This document shows, piece by piece, positions 1-10,826 of a stretch of 64,000 nucleotides of DNA; position 1 is the stretch's first letter, and each line of letters begins with the position of its first letter. The notes under the pieces were generated by a model. It saw nothing but the letters and a program-made list of their open reading frames with translations, was not told where the DNA came from and ran no database searches. The DNA comes from Bimuria novae-zelandiae CBS 107.79 (lineage: Eukaryota > Ascomycota > Dothideomycetes > Pleosporales > Didymosphaeriaceae). The stretch lies in assembly GCA_010015655.1 (NCBI GenBank), contig ML976671.1, positions 76,777 through 140,776 of the forward strand, written 5' to 3'. The position numbers and the translations under genes were made by a program.

Positions 1-640
1 TTTATAACTACTACTACTACACTAAAGTAACAAGAGAAAGTTTTAAAGGAAAAGAAACTTATAATATAACTATACTAAAAATAAACACTAAGTAGTAGAA
101 GAGGAAGGCTTAGACTAAATAATAGACTAGTCTATTACCTTAGCGCCTAAAGTAGTATTTAGATTAACTAATACTATTGCCTACGCTAGTTCCTTATAAG
201 CCTCTAAAGCTTCTAACTTATCTACTATAGATATCTTATAATTAAATAACTTTTATTCCTTTTAACGTAACTTCTTACGCTGATTACGTAAACGCGCTAT
301 TTTCTTTTATACTAAATACGCACGTAGGAGTACTATATAAGTAAGCTCTTTTTTTACTTAAAGTTTTACCTCCTCCTTAGACTCTAACTTTTCTAACCTT
401 TCTAACTTAGCATTTATTTTTAAATAATTTAGTAAAGGAATATCCTCTAGCTCGCACTTCTAATTACTATACTAAATATAATTAGTGTACTTTAAGTGTA
501 ATAATAATAACTAACAGGATAATTATTTCTTAACATAGTATAAATAGGCAACTATAGTAAATACGTAATTTTACTTAAGATAATTAGCTTATAAATAGTA
601 GTATTAGGTGGATTAAGAAAGCAGCTTCGTGGGTAGTTAA
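1..640 (-). mobile_element. RIP-degraded transposon remnant, unclassified
   Basis: This stretch is TA-rich and full of stop codons in all frames, like the two identified transposons in the window. On the minus strand, about 440-240 reads as a charged Leu/Glu/Lys-rich helical stretch once TAA/TAG codons are read as damaged Gln codons. That resembles the coiled C-terminus of pogo/Fot1-type transposases, but no catalytic motif is visible. No terminal repeats are seen, so it may run off the left edge. The class call is a guess; its being a RIP-damaged repeat is well supported by composition. Confidence 0.4.
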
Positions 641-685
641 CTTATAAGGACATTAAGTCTAGAGGAGGGGGCTAATATTAGGATC

Positions 686-995
686 TGTTAAGATCTAATA
701 TAATAAGAGGCAGGGCATGGACACTTATCTATATAACTAGCCAAGATTTCTGACTTAGCCACAGATCACGTGACTAAGTCACGCGTCCTAGAAATATCGG
801 GCGTCCCAGAAGTATCTTGGCATATAGGATTTTGGGATTCTTGGGACACCTGGGATTCATAGGAGGGGTTATGTATATAGGGACACGAGGATAGTCTTCT
901 ATTATTATATTTAACTTATTTATTAATCTATCGTTTAGATCTAAATAAGCAATCTTGTTAATTTAATTATGCTATACATACCTTTAATACTAACA
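686..995 (-). repeat. Copia-type long terminal repeat (3' LTR), RIP-affected
   Basis: Read on the minus strand, the segment starts TGTTAGTATTAAAG and ends GATCTTAACA, giving the TG...CA ends and short inverted TGTTA/TAACA termini of an LTR. Its inner (995) side abuts minus-strand Copia integrase sequence. A second copy with the same termini and flank lies at 7587-8004 on the plus strand, which fixes both the boundaries and the orientation. The 310-bp copy here is shorter than the 418-bp one because it lacks the 53-bp tandem repeats. No target duplication can be assigned because the other end of the element is not matched. Confidence 0.65.
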
Positions 996-3421
996 CCCTA
1001 GTAACAAGCGCAAGCTATCACTACGACCCTCTCTTATCCTACCTATACTCTTGTCCGAGAACCAACCTTAGCCCCTTAGAGATTAGCTACCTCTTTAGGA
1101 TCTTAACAAAGTTAAGCAACTTAATAACCTCCTTAATTACTAAGTTATCTATGTAGCCGTTGTAGCCTTTATAAAAGGTAAAAGTATTAAATACCATGTC
1201 TCGTATGCAGACAACTTGATCCTTTATTAGTAACTAAATACGAAAGATATTAGTGCTATTATAGCCTATAAAATGGTTAATTAGGGCGCGCGAGGCTGTC
1301 TTTGCTCTACGTAATAACTAATTAGTTAAAGATAGCTTATTATAAGCTTTTTATACTAAATAACCTTATATAGCGTGCGCTAATTAAGGACTTTAGATAG
1401 CATTTAATTAAGTAAGTATGCTGCTATCTTTATTAACTTATTTATTAATTACTTTAAAAGGTTACCCTAGTGGCGCAAGGCGCAGGCCTTTATTATAATT
1501 AGCTTATTAATAATCTTAGCACCCTTATTTTACGTAGGAGTATCTAGAGCGCGTAGTTTAAAATATATACCTAGGTTAGCGTAGAGTTACTCTATAAAGT
1601 TAATAATACTACGCTTAGCGTTAAGCTTAATTATAATTACGTTGTACTTATACTAACGCTAGATTTATTATATAGTGTTTTATAGCTAGCCGCCTAGCTA
1701 AGCCTTTAACTTTATTAGAAAGGACTCTACTTTGTGCTAACGCGAGTGTTAATAGATAGTATAAGTACTTTACTTATTACTATTATAATAGGACTCTCCC
1801 TATTATTATAGTTAAATAAGATTAATTAAAATTTAATAAAAGGGACGAATAGCGTTCTTTAGTGTATAATAAAAGATCTACTTTATTAGCTTTAATACTG
1901 TACAGATTTAATAAAAGTCTTAATTAGTAGGCCCTTTTACTATTACTCTTTCAATATTATTATTTAAGTAATCTATAACCTTACGTTCTAAATAGCCCTA
2001 AACCTTATAGGCAAGCGTTAGAGAGATCTCTTAGATCTTTAGTACTTCTAATAAACAAGTTTAAATTACTATTATAAGTAAGAATAACTTTATTAGACGG
2101 CGAGAGGAATCTGCGTTAATAAGCTAGTAATTATTATAGTACTCTAAGTGCGTAATAACGCCGTGTTTATTACATAGCGCGTCTTAACCTAAGTTAAAGT
2201 AGATACTATTATCGTAATAACGTCTAAGTCTAATAATGCTTATAATAAAACTAGGTACTAGAGTAACATAAGTAATTAACGTTAGTATTATACTTATTAG
2301 TATATTAATTATAAAAGTTATTTTACTTTAGGCCTTAATCTTATATTAGTGCTTACCTACCCTAATAATTATACTAGTATCCTTAACGCGCTCTTACTCC
2401 TAGCCTAGCTAATTAGTTATATTAATAACGTAGGTGTTAGAATCTAGGTTAAGAATCTATTAGTTTTAGAAAGTTATAAAGTAATTATTAATTATAGTAA
2501 TAGTTAGCTTATCTAGCAGGATTACGTTGTAATTATTAGTTAGAGTAGCTAAGACCTTACTTACTATGCTATATAAGCCTATTATAAAAGCTAATGCCCT
2601 ATTATTTAGCAATTATTTATTATTAAGTTAGGTAGTTATAGTAGCTAGTATTATTTTTAAAAAACGCCTATTTATTTTATTAACTAACTTCTATATACGC
2701 GCTAGCAGGCGAGGGTTGTCTTATAAAGCCTAATTAATACGCTAACGCATAGTAGGATCTTCTTAAAAGTTACTTAGTTATAAGTAGAAGTCCTTATTAA
2801 GGTAGTAGTATAAGCTATACTAGTGTTTATTACTATAGAGATATACACTCTTTAGCGCTTAACTTATAGCCTTATTATTACTTTACGTCTTTACCACTTA
2901 AAGTTCACCCGCTATACTATTAAGCTTCTAAGAACTAAGTTAGACTTATTAAACGTATGTTATATAGGTAGTAATATAGTCCTTTAGTATAGCTATTTAC
3001 GTGTTATTATTCTCGTGCTTAAATAGCTTAATTAGCTTAGGCGTAGTATATTTAGGGTAAATATTTTTAATAGCTATAAGAAAGTCTTCTTATACGCGCG
3101 TGCCTTTTACGTTAGATAAATTAATTTTAGTATACTAGTTAGTAACTTTAATTTATAATTATAGCTAGTCTTTAAAGTTACGTAATTTTAGCGGGGCATA
3201 TAAGTGCTTATAGTTATTAATTAGGTTATATTAGTAGACTATTATTAATAGCGTAAGGTACTTTTTAAGGGAGATAAGCCGCGCGTGCGGCGTGTCCTTA
3301 TTATATAATAAGTAGATATAGCGCTGAGCAATTATCTTACTAATATTTATATTTAGATTTTAAAGTACCTGTTTTATTTAAGATAGCTAGCATGTTACTT
3401 CTTATCTTAGTCGTACGCAAA
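996..3421 (-). mobile_element. Copia retrotransposon internal region (gag-protease-integrase remnant), RIP-degraded
   Basis: Minus-strand reading through stops at about 1440-1100 gives a typical Copia integrase C-terminus: a GY[N/D]STNIFRI block followed by KDQVVCIRDMVFN and GYIDNLVI, matching the family pattern 'hvGYdSTNiyRvW...vvrtRDVvFdE'. The distance from the gag start (3688) to this block, about 2.6 kb, suits gag, protease and integrase. Reverse transcriptase and RNase H should follow, but after about 100 more bases the sequence reaches the LTR, so they are missing. TAA and TAG replace expected Gln/Trp codons throughout, as in RIP. It cannot encode protein now. Confidence 0.75.
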
Positions 3422-3688
3422 TTAATAGTGTCGAAATTTATTATTATTAAGGTTGGCGTTAGTGTATATCGTACCAGGCGCCTTGTTAACTTTGTATTGG
3501 TGCGCCATAGGCTCGACAGGCTCTGTTAGTAGAGGCAAGTCAGCTGTAGCGACGTCGGGGTTGCAATACTGCCATAGATCGTGCTGCTGCGCGGCATCCT
3601 TGCGAAGAAAGATCCATGCCTGCCAGTCCTCAGGCTTGTTGAGGACTACTGTGACACGCGTTGTCGTAGGATCAGATTCTGTCGTCAT
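3422..3688 (-). pseudogene. Copia gag N-terminal fragment, not RIP-mutated
   Basis: An 88-codon open frame begins with ATG at 3688 and contains LNKPEDWQAWIFLRKD, the 'L-x-K-P-x-D-W-x-x-W' opening block of fungal Copia gag proteins, then a WxYxNPD segment. The first 88 codons have normal GC content and no stops; the frame then breaks abruptly into TA-rich RIP sequence near 3421. Upstream on the same strand are a Met-tRNA-like primer binding site (about 3813-3826) and short repeats, so this is the 5' end of the element whose 3' end is the LTR at 686-995. It is a fragment, not a working gene. Confidence 0.65.
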
Positions 3689-3746
3689 CGTGGAGTCGTG
3701 CAGCTGTCACACAAGTCGTATACAGCAGGTATCGCAGGATTGTTGT

Positions 3747-3788
3747 GAACGATTGCAAATGAGCGATTGCAAGTGAACGATTGCAGGT
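3747..3788 (-). repeat. Three 14-bp tandem repeats in the Copia leader
   Basis: Three adjacent units follow GA[A/G]CGATTGCA[A/G][A/G]T at 3747-3760, 3761-3774 and 3775-3788. They lie between the putative primer binding site and the gag start. The role is unknown; leader repeats of this kind vary between retrotransposon copies. Confidence 0.7.
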
Positions 3789-3812
3789 GAGTAGCAGCCT
3801 TAGCAGGTGCAA

Positions 3813-3829
3813 ACCAGGCTCATAACTAT
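3813..3829 (-). other. Putative retrotransposon primer binding site
   Basis: On the minus strand the sequence TTATGAGCCTGG lies about 125 bases before the gag ATG. Copia elements commonly prime from a cleaved initiator-Met tRNA, giving a site close to 'TTATGAGCCC'. The match is good but not perfect, and the 5' LTR that should precede it is not clearly recognisable at 3830-3930, so that LTR is probably truncated or diverged. Confidence 0.45.
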
Positions 3830-3992
3830 AGCGTCAAAAAAAGAGTGTTGAAAAGAGAGTGTTGAGGCAATCGTTGTTTTGATTGAGAAGCTACTCTATG
3901 GAGCTATATACTGTAGATCACGTGAGTCACGTGCACGGGCCGCACGGGTGGCCCAAGCTTCCATACTGAAACGTCACAGTATACGAATGGGA

Positions 3993-5744
3993 ATGAAGTC
4001 CCTGTTTCTACGCCTGCTTGCGGCCGTGCCATGGGTACCAGCGCAGGATTCGGTGTCATATGGCTTCGACACGTACGGGCAGGATGACCCGTAGGGCACA
4101 CCGTATCAGACCTTCATGCCGAACGAGAATGTTCGGCCACCGCAACTTCAAATCAACAGGAACGGGTCGGGGCTAGCGTACGGGGCTTGTGTTCATTGGC
4201 GTGAGTGGGGAGCCAACTTCTGCACAGAATTGGCCGACAATATGGGGTACGTGGTTACATGCACACGTTCTGCTGTCCACATACAATATATAGAACTAAC
4301 ATGTACGAATACAGACTTCTCCGCAGACCGCGAGGCACGCTGATCTGGACGGGCAACTACACCGAGCCCTTCGACTTCCGAGCACAGACGTACAAGGGCT
4401 CCCTAGTTCTAACCTTCCGGTCCGGAGTCCTCTACGGCGGCTACGGCGAAGGCTCATTCTACATCCTAAACCAGTCCTACGCCGAGATCGCACACTTCTC
4501 GCCCTTGGGCTACGAGAACGGCGGCGACCTCCACGAGTCCAGCATTACGGCCGATGACACTGCTCTTGTTATTATCTACACGCGTAAACCAGCGGACTTT
4601 TCTACCGTCAACGGCACACAAGATGGCTGGATCTTCGAGAACATCTTCCAAGAGATCGACATCGAAAGCGGCGAGCTGGTGTTTGAGTGGAACGCAAGCA
4701 CGCACGTAGGCCTCAACGAGACGTACAAGGAGCTCAGCGACGCGGGAAACGAGGACAGTCCGTTCGCCTACTTCCACATGAATAGCGTGGAGAAGGACGC
4801 GAATGGCGACTACATTATCTCCGCGCGCGGCATGGACTGCGTGTACAAAATCTCCAGGGACGACGGGAGCGTCATCTGGCGGCTCGGCGGGCGCCAGTCC
4901 GACTTCGCGCTCGGGGAGGGCGTGGCGTTCGATTTCCAGCACGATGCGGGGTGGGTCGACGACGCGCAGACGCGTATGACACTCTTTGACAATGGGGCAT
5001 ACGGAGAGGACGAGTACTCGCGCGGGCTGCTACTCGACGTTGACCAAGACGATATGACCGTCAGCTTGGTCCGAGAGTTCATCAACGGCGCGACGTTTGG
5101 CCAGTTTATGGGTGGCCTCCAGCTCATCGAACCGAGCAACGACAGCTCGAATTTCTTCCTCGGGTACGGGAGTGAGCCTTTCTTCGCTGAGTTCGACAGC
5201 GAGGGGGATTTGTTGTTGGACACGCAGTTTGGCGCGAGCAACGTGGTCAACAACTACCGCGCGTACGAAACGGTGTGGCAGGGGAAGCCGCTGACGAACC
5301 CGGACATTCACTTTGACGGAGACGGGAGTAAGGCGTACTTGTCGTGGAACGGCGCAACAGATGTGGAGCACCGGAGGATGTATACTGCGAATGCTACGAA
5401 CGGGGTTCGAGACGACGGTCGATTTGGCGGATGTTACGCTTGACAAGTATATCCGGGCAAGGGCTGTGAATGGTAGCGGTAATGCGTTGGGCTGGACGCA
5501 AGCTACGGAAGGCAACGAGCTTTTCGATGCTTCGGGAGATGTGTCAGAGGACGTTAGGAATACCGCTAGTTCGACGTCCGGTTCGGCCTCGAGCATAGGC
5601 AGCACGGCCGCGCAGACAGGCGCGAGCGCTACTGCCGCGGAGCCATCGAGCTCTCCAACTGGAGCAGCTGTGACGGCTGAACGGACCGTGGTGGAGAAGG
5701 TCATCATTGCTGTTGTCGCGGTTGGAGGACTAGCACTTATTTGA
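3993..5744 (+). pseudogene. Arylsulfotransferase-like (ASST, Arylsulfotran_2) secreted protein, broken
   Basis: The first reading (ATG 3987 or 3993) gives a signal peptide (KSLFLRLLAAVPWVPAQ) and then SVSYGFDTYGQDDP, typical of fungal ASST-family proteins. An in-frame TAG at 4092-4094 follows, but the same frame continues with conserved-looking YQTFMPNENVRPPQLQINR up to a GTGAGT donor at 4201. After the intron (acceptor near 4314) the main body runs to about 5400 with the family's HESSIT, FHMNSVEKDANGDYIISAR and GSVIWRLGG blocks. Near 5400 the frame must shift to reach FETTVDLADVTLDKYIRAR, an Ala/Ser/Thr-rich linker and a hydrophobic C-terminus ending at 5744 that looks like a GPI-anchor signal. 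Stop plus frameshift indicate a pseudogene. It lies right beside the Copia remnant, whose leader forms its upstream region. The substrate is unknown; family members act on sulfated or other extracellular compounds. Confidence 0.75.
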
Positions 5745-5895
5745 TATTCATCTTCATCTTCTCCTTCATGTACATACATAAGTTCGTTCAACCCCTCCAC
5801 CTCACCCATAGCTCTTATCTACATCCACCCAAACCAACATCGCGAACGTAACCGCACAAATCTGCCTTCCCATCAGTACACACACATCACCCCCG

Positions 5896-6677
5896 CTATC
5901 CCAAACACAGCGCAACAAACAACAGCACACTCACCAGCACGCTCAGCACCATGATCCCCGTAATCTCCCACCCACCCGCATACACCTTACCCCTTACCAT
6001 CGCGCTTTGCTGCCGCCAGCACCTAATCGCACCGACCAGCAAAACCACCATGCCCAGCACTATAAAGGACGCCGCGAGCGGCACGCCCAGCACAAAGTAT
6101 CCGATGGACGGATTTGGCGAAAGTGAGTGCTGCAGGCGGAAGAGCTGCGCGGTTACGACGCCGATCATGGCGAGGGCGAGGGAGGTGCGGAGGTAGCCAA
6201 GGAAGGTGCGCTCGAGGGCTATAGATATTGAACTTTAGGGACGACAGGTGCATGCAGGAGAGGAGGAGGCATACCTAAGTGGTCCCGCGGGTCGCCTTCG
6301 ATGGTCACAGATACGTTTTGCGTCCAAAACTTCACGATGCCATCGTACCAGTGCGTCTGTTGGCGTCGCTCATGTCGACGGCGGGGCGCTTCACGCCCTG
6401 AGACGTCTGTCGTGGTGCTCGCGCGCGAGCGGTGTGCGCTCGATCCCCCTACAGTTAGAGTATCGTGCGAGGGGCGCGCCCGAAGCGCGTTCGGTCGCGA
6501 TGGAGAGGCGTCATGTCCGCTTATATCCCCCAGCTCTTGCGCTACACGATGTCTGGTATTGCGGAGGTATTCTTTAGAATCGAAGTGGGGTAGAGGCGCG
6601 GGCGCATTCAGATCCACTGCGGCGTTGGGGCCAAGGGAGAGCGGTGGTGCAGATGGAGGAGTTTCCTGGTCGGTCAT
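5896..6677 (-). CDS. DUF202 (YidH-like) small membrane protein with long N-terminal extension
   Basis: Two exons, 6677..6275 and 6218..5896, give 241 residues with an intron GTATGC...CTATAG in consistent phase. The C-terminal 110 residues form a DUF202 domain. Its hallmark motif ALERTFLGYLRTSLALAMIG spans the end of the first helix, and three hydrophobic helices are seen overall. The N-terminal 130 residues are Pro/Ser/Arg-rich and probably disordered and cytosolic, ending in WYDGIVKFWTQNVSVTIEGDPRDHL, a segment common just before DUF202 in fungi. DUF202 proteins are small three-helix membrane proteins; their molecular function is not settled. Start chosen at the ATG opening the only long frame. 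It is convergent with the ASST pseudogene. Confidence 0.85.
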
Positions 6678-7129
6678 GGAGCGCGAAGGAGAGTGTGTCT
6701 ACGCATAGTGTAGACGGCGTCGCAAGACATGGTACTGTGGTAGGTTTATATGTTTTGAGTGGGGAAGAAGGGTAACAGCTCCCCCGCGCCGATGTCACGA
6801 TGTCACGCACGATATCACGCTAAGTCGGGCTTGAGTTCCGAGCTCCAAAATGCCATAGTTGAGTTGTTCAGGATTGGAATTTCGCATGTATTTTCTTTGA
6901 ACTTACTGTACTTACAGTAGCGATGTCACATCTTAGACGCTCCGCTCTCCGTTGTAAGGCCGTCTCAGATTGTGACTACCTCATCTTTAGCATTACGACG
7001 AAGAACATGTACTTATCGGGTCGTCGGCGGACCGTCGGCAGGCAATCTCTCGCAAGTTCACATCTTAAATAAGTAACCGAGTTACCCTGAACCAATAATT
7101 AGTCTGACACCTAACACGGTTAGTACTAT
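6678..7129. other. Intergenic, no gene seen
   Basis: This holds the presumed promoter of the DUF202 gene, then AT-richer sequence up to the hAT target duplication. Short open frames here have no recognisable motif. Confidence 0.5.
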
Positions 7130-7137
7130 CTTATACT
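7130..7137. repeat. Left 8-bp target site duplication of hAT element 1 (CTTATACT)
   Basis: CTTATACT directly precedes the left terminal inverted repeat and is repeated exactly at 10827-10834, directly after the right one. An 8-bp duplication is diagnostic of hAT transposition. Confidence 0.93.
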
Positions 7138-7162
7138 CAGAGTTGCCAACAATCAATCAATC
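7138..7162 (+). repeat. Left terminal inverted repeat of hAT element 1
   Basis: 25 bases from 7138 are identical to the reverse complement of 10802-10826. The start is CAGAGTTGCCAACAATC. Confidence 0.93.
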
Positions 7163-7399
7163 TATCAATCAATTAGTATTTTTGCTCAAATTGATCCTAT
7201 CAATCAAATCAATCTCTCTCTCTCTCCATAATCAATCAGTTCAGTTTTTTCCTATTTTTTTAATTGATTGATTGATTCTTTTAATCTATTTTTACGCCGT
7301 ATTTAACGCTGAGAAGGCCTTTTAAAGTAGTAATATTAATAAGTATAGTTAATTATATGTATTATTAGTGTTAGTTATTTGGTGTTTTTAGTAATTTCC

Positions 7400-8004
7400 T
7401 AATTAGGTAATTAGCTAGCTTAACACCCTAATTTTGGCGCGTTTGCCCTCTCTATTAATACTCTCTTTTACCCTCTGTTAAGTCCCTACGGGTAGCTAGT
7501 CCGAAATGGGGTTAAGGTTGGTTCTCTAGCAGGAGCGATGTCGAAATAGGAAAGGGTGTATTAATAGCTCGCGCTTATTAATAGGGTGTTAGTATCAAAG
7601 TAAGGTGCGTTACAATCAAATTAATAAGAGCCTAAGTGAATCTAAACGATAGATTAATAAACAGGTTAAACACGAGGTGGAAGAGTCCATCCTTATGTTC
7701 CTATATACTTAGCATGCTTGACTTGCTCGCTTCGAGCATGTCAAGCGCAGTCTTGGCTTTCTACATATGCTTAACTTACTCGCTTCGAGCATGTCAAGCG
7801 CAGCCTTGGCTTTCTGCATATGCTCGACTTGCTCGCTTCGAGCATGTCGAGCGCAGCCTTGGCTTTCTGCATATGCTCGACTTGCTCGATTCGAGCGCTT
7901 CGAGCAGTCACGTGACCTGCCCATTGCTGTGCCACCATTGGCTCCCATAAGACCTTGGCCGTCTCAGAATGTTAGCCTGGTGATGCTAAATACAGATCCT
8001 AACA
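7400..8004 (+). mobile_element. Copia 3' end (internal tail plus 3' LTR) nested in hAT element 1
   Basis: 7587-8004 starts TGTTAGTATCAAAG and ends GATCCTAACA: a plus-oriented copy of the LTR at 686-995. The roughly 190 bases before it match the sequence flanking that LTR (shared blocks GGTAGCTA, AAGGTTGGTTCTC and GCGCTTATTAATAGGG against GCGCTTGTTACTAGGG). The retrotransposon is therefore truncated at its 5' side and was inserted into, or captured by, the hAT element. No target duplication is visible. Much of this LTR escaped RIP and keeps normal GC content, unlike the sequence on either side. Confidence 0.75.
7713..7900 (+). repeat. 53-bp tandem repeat inside the nested LTR, about 3.5 copies
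   Basis: The block CGCTTCGAGCATGTC recurs at 7728, 7781 and 7834, an exact 53-bp period, with a fourth degenerate unit after it. Each unit contains a GCTCG..CGAGC palindrome, a CGCAG..TTGGCTTTCT block and CATATGC. The shorter LTR at 686-995 lacks these units, so they account for most of the length difference. Short open frames across it are composition artefacts. Confidence 0.85.
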
Positions 8005-8039
8005 CCCTCCTCCTACACTCTCTCGCACCCTCTCTCTTA

Positions 8040-10650
8040 CACGTATATAATAGTCTTAGGTTTACGAAATAAAAGTAAAAGGAGCTTTCTAAGTATAGTA
8101 AAAAGGCTAGTAGTGTTACTAGTCGTCGCGCCTAGCTTATAGAGTACACAAGACCTACTAGTAACTTAGGGTAGCTAGAGCTTCGAGACTAAGCTCCAGG
8201 ACCTTAACGCTATAGCTTTTAATATAGAGTCTTTACTCTTAATTAACACGCTCTTAAGACCTTTAAACGTATTAACGCCCTCTTATAGGCTACTAAAGAC
8301 ACTAACGCTATCCTCTTAAGCTACGTTAAGTAGGGCTACTACTACTCCCTTAGTTGCCTTCTTACCTAGCTCTAACAGCCCTAGGCTTAAATTTAACGCT
8401 TAGTTTACTAATAACTTTAATAGCATTAACTAGGTAAGGTTACTATAGTATACAAAGCCTCTGCGTACGTAGAGGTTTAAAAAGTCCTTACTCTATAATT
8501 ACGGGTATCGCGTTGCTCTCTAGGTAAATATGCAGCGTATATTTTTCGTCTACTACTATTACTATATACATAAAGTACCTGGTAATTAATTTATTAAAGA
8601 GACGATAAGCTCTACATCGTCGGCATGGAACCATGTAGAGTAGAGATGGCCAGGCCATAGGCACTTTCGCCCGGGTAAATAGTTAACTTTATTAAAGTTA
8701 GGGTAGCGTACTCTCGCTAGCCTTATAAGCGCTAGCGTTAGCGTGCCGCAAGAGGTGTTTAACGCCTTAAGAAATTTTAATTAATAGCGTTTTTAACTCG
8801 CTCTAGTTAGCTAGCTTACTAAGAATAATTACCTACTACGCGAAGTAGAGACGCCGTCCTTTTAAGAGCTTTTACGCGCTACTAACTTAGAGGCTAAGCT
8901 AGCTACTTTTTAAAGCTATATAATTATTACTACCTTCTTATTAAGGTTATACGCAAATTTATAGCCTTATATATAAACTAAGCTCGCTCGGGCCCTTAGC
9001 AAAATCTATATTAGCTTTAATAGCTAGTCTATAAAAGGTAATAAGAGTGCGTTTTATAGGCTTGTCGCTTACTACGTTAATAGTTATAATAAGCTCTATA
9101 ACCTGCCTTTTGCCTTCCCTTAACTTAGTAGTGCGCATATAGGCGAGAAAGTCGCTATAATTATTATTAAGACGCTATAGGCCTTTAGTATTAATAGTAG
9201 CTTAGTTAGGTACTTTATACTTAATAATACGATAAATAATAATATAGCCCTTAAGGCGCTGGGCGCCTATTATAGCTTTACCCTACAGGACTAACGCCTC
9301 TACTACTTACCTTACTTGCTTAACTTAGTAGGGCAAACTATAATATTTAGAACTAATAAAGACAACTTTAATAATAACACCTTATAGTTTAGACTTAAGG
9401 AGAAATACCTACGCAAGTAGTAAAAAAAGGGCCCTATTAAAGTCCTTATAAACGTTATATACTTAATATTAACGCCTTAGTAACATAACCTTTTTAATAA
9501 CTTTTAACGTTTAACACGCGAGGTAGGAGAGCCTCTATAGCTCTTTAAACTTATTAAGCCTATTATTACTTGCTAGAATAGCTACCTTAACTTTATAAAG
9601 AGAGTAGTCCTCCTCTACCGCGTAATTAATACTCTTATTAATTATAAGGTAGAGAAGGCGCTATAAGATAAGTTCTTAGCTTACACGTGCGATAGGGCTC
9701 CTGTTAATAAAGTACTTATAAAAAGCCTTACTACTACTAATTAGGCTATAATTAGTTAGTATATTAAAGTCCTCTAGCCCTTAAAGGAGGCTACAAAGAG
9801 ACTTAAAGGCCATAGCAACTCTAGCTATTTTAGTATAATCTATAAGGTATACCCTACTTTTAAGTACCTTCTCTCCTACTTCGAGCAGCTTGTTAAGAGC
9901 TTTTAAAATGTTAATTTTAATAAGCCTAACGCTCTAGAGGACTACTTAAAAATTAACATAACTATAGCCTACTTAAAGCTCTTAAAGTATTATAAGCTCC
10001 TTAAAAAGACGCCTGTTTATTACGCCTCTATAGTCCTCCACTTTTACTACAAGTACTACTTTATTAACGCATAGACTAGAGAGTATAAAGTTTAGCTTAA
10101 TTAAGCTAATTAGTAATTCTAAGAGCTCTAGGCTATATATAAATTAGAAAACGCTTACTCTATTATTTCTCTTACGCGCAAACAAGTAAAGCGCGTTAGT
10201 AATATTAATAACTACGCTAAGTTACACGTTAAGCCTCTAAGAGCTAAAACTTCTACTCTACTTATTAATAGTACTAACAAGTTTAATTACTAGTAGCATA
10301 ACGAACTTAGCGTCTCTAAGGATTACGCATACTATATAGATCCTATTAGGTATTAGGTATCTCTCCACAATTAATATCCCCGCCTTTCTTAGTTTACTAT
10401 TAATCTCCTCTTAATCCTAGCGTCCTCTTATTACTGTAAGAGAATGTTTTCTAAGGTTAGCAATATAATAGAGCTAAAACGTCGAAAAATAAGCCCTTAA
10501 ATGCTCTCCACAATCACGTGCGTACGGAGTTGGCTAAGAGCTGGATACTCTCCACCCCAGGAGACCCCGGACGGCGAGCTCCCAGTAGAGCTCTTAGAGC
10601 TCGAGATGCACGATATCTATCAGGTATCGCAGTGGGATAACCCTGTCTAG
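8040..10650 (+). pseudogene. hAT transposase (Restless-like), RIP-destroyed
   Basis: Reading the plus strand through stops gives a recognisable transposase from about 9270. Near the end (10430-10650) is the hAT C-terminal dimerisation domain: CKRMFSKVSNIIELKRRKIS, which fits the family pattern 'cERmFSk.g.iiep.RrkiSp'. A TAA sits exactly where a Gln codon is expected. After it an intact stretch, MLSTITCVRSWLRAGY, runs to a terminal TAG at 10648-10650. Dozens of TAA/TAG codons replace Gln/Trp upstream. The last 150 bases are little mutated. It cannot make a functional enzyme. Confidence 0.8.
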
Positions 10651-10801
10651 CTTGTGCTATACACATTTTATCTTAGCGCGATTTTTCGATCAATTAATTA
10701 ATTAATTATTAATTAAAAAGCCTTAAAATTAACCATTAATTAATTAATTAGTAACTCGAGGTCCTCGACGATCAATCAAATCAATCTCAGCCCGAATTTT
10801 T

Positions 10802-10826
10802 GATTGATTGATTGTTGGCAACTCTG
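10802..10826 (-). repeat. Right terminal inverted repeat of hAT element 1
   Basis: This is the reverse complement of 7138-7162, perfect over 25 bases, and is followed directly by the duplicated CTTATACT. Confidence 0.93.

Larger units (their letters stand above)
7138..10826 (+). mobile_element. hAT-superfamily DNA transposon 1, complete ends, RIP-inactivated
   Basis: The element is 3689 bp. Both ends carry a perfect 25-bp inverted repeat (7138-7162 and 10802-10826) beginning CAGAGTTGCCAAC, with the CAGNG start usual for hAT. It is flanked by an exact 8-bp duplication. Subterminal stretches rich in ATCAATCAAATCAATC occur inside both ends, likely old transposase binding sites. A plus-strand transposase can be read through stops at about 9270-10650, ending in a hAT dimerisation domain. 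The body is strongly TA-biased with TAA/TAG in place of Gln codons, so it is dead. A Copia 3' end (about 7400-8004) lies between the left end and the transposase region. Confidence 0.93.

Noticed and set aside
7713..7900. CRISPR-like array
   Set aside because: The 53-bp units are contiguous without unique spacers, inside an LTR of a eukaryotic genome.
7587..8004. Solo LTR with its own target duplication
   Set aside because: The flanking 5 bases do not match, and the left flank is homologous to internal Copia sequence, so it is a truncated 3' end.
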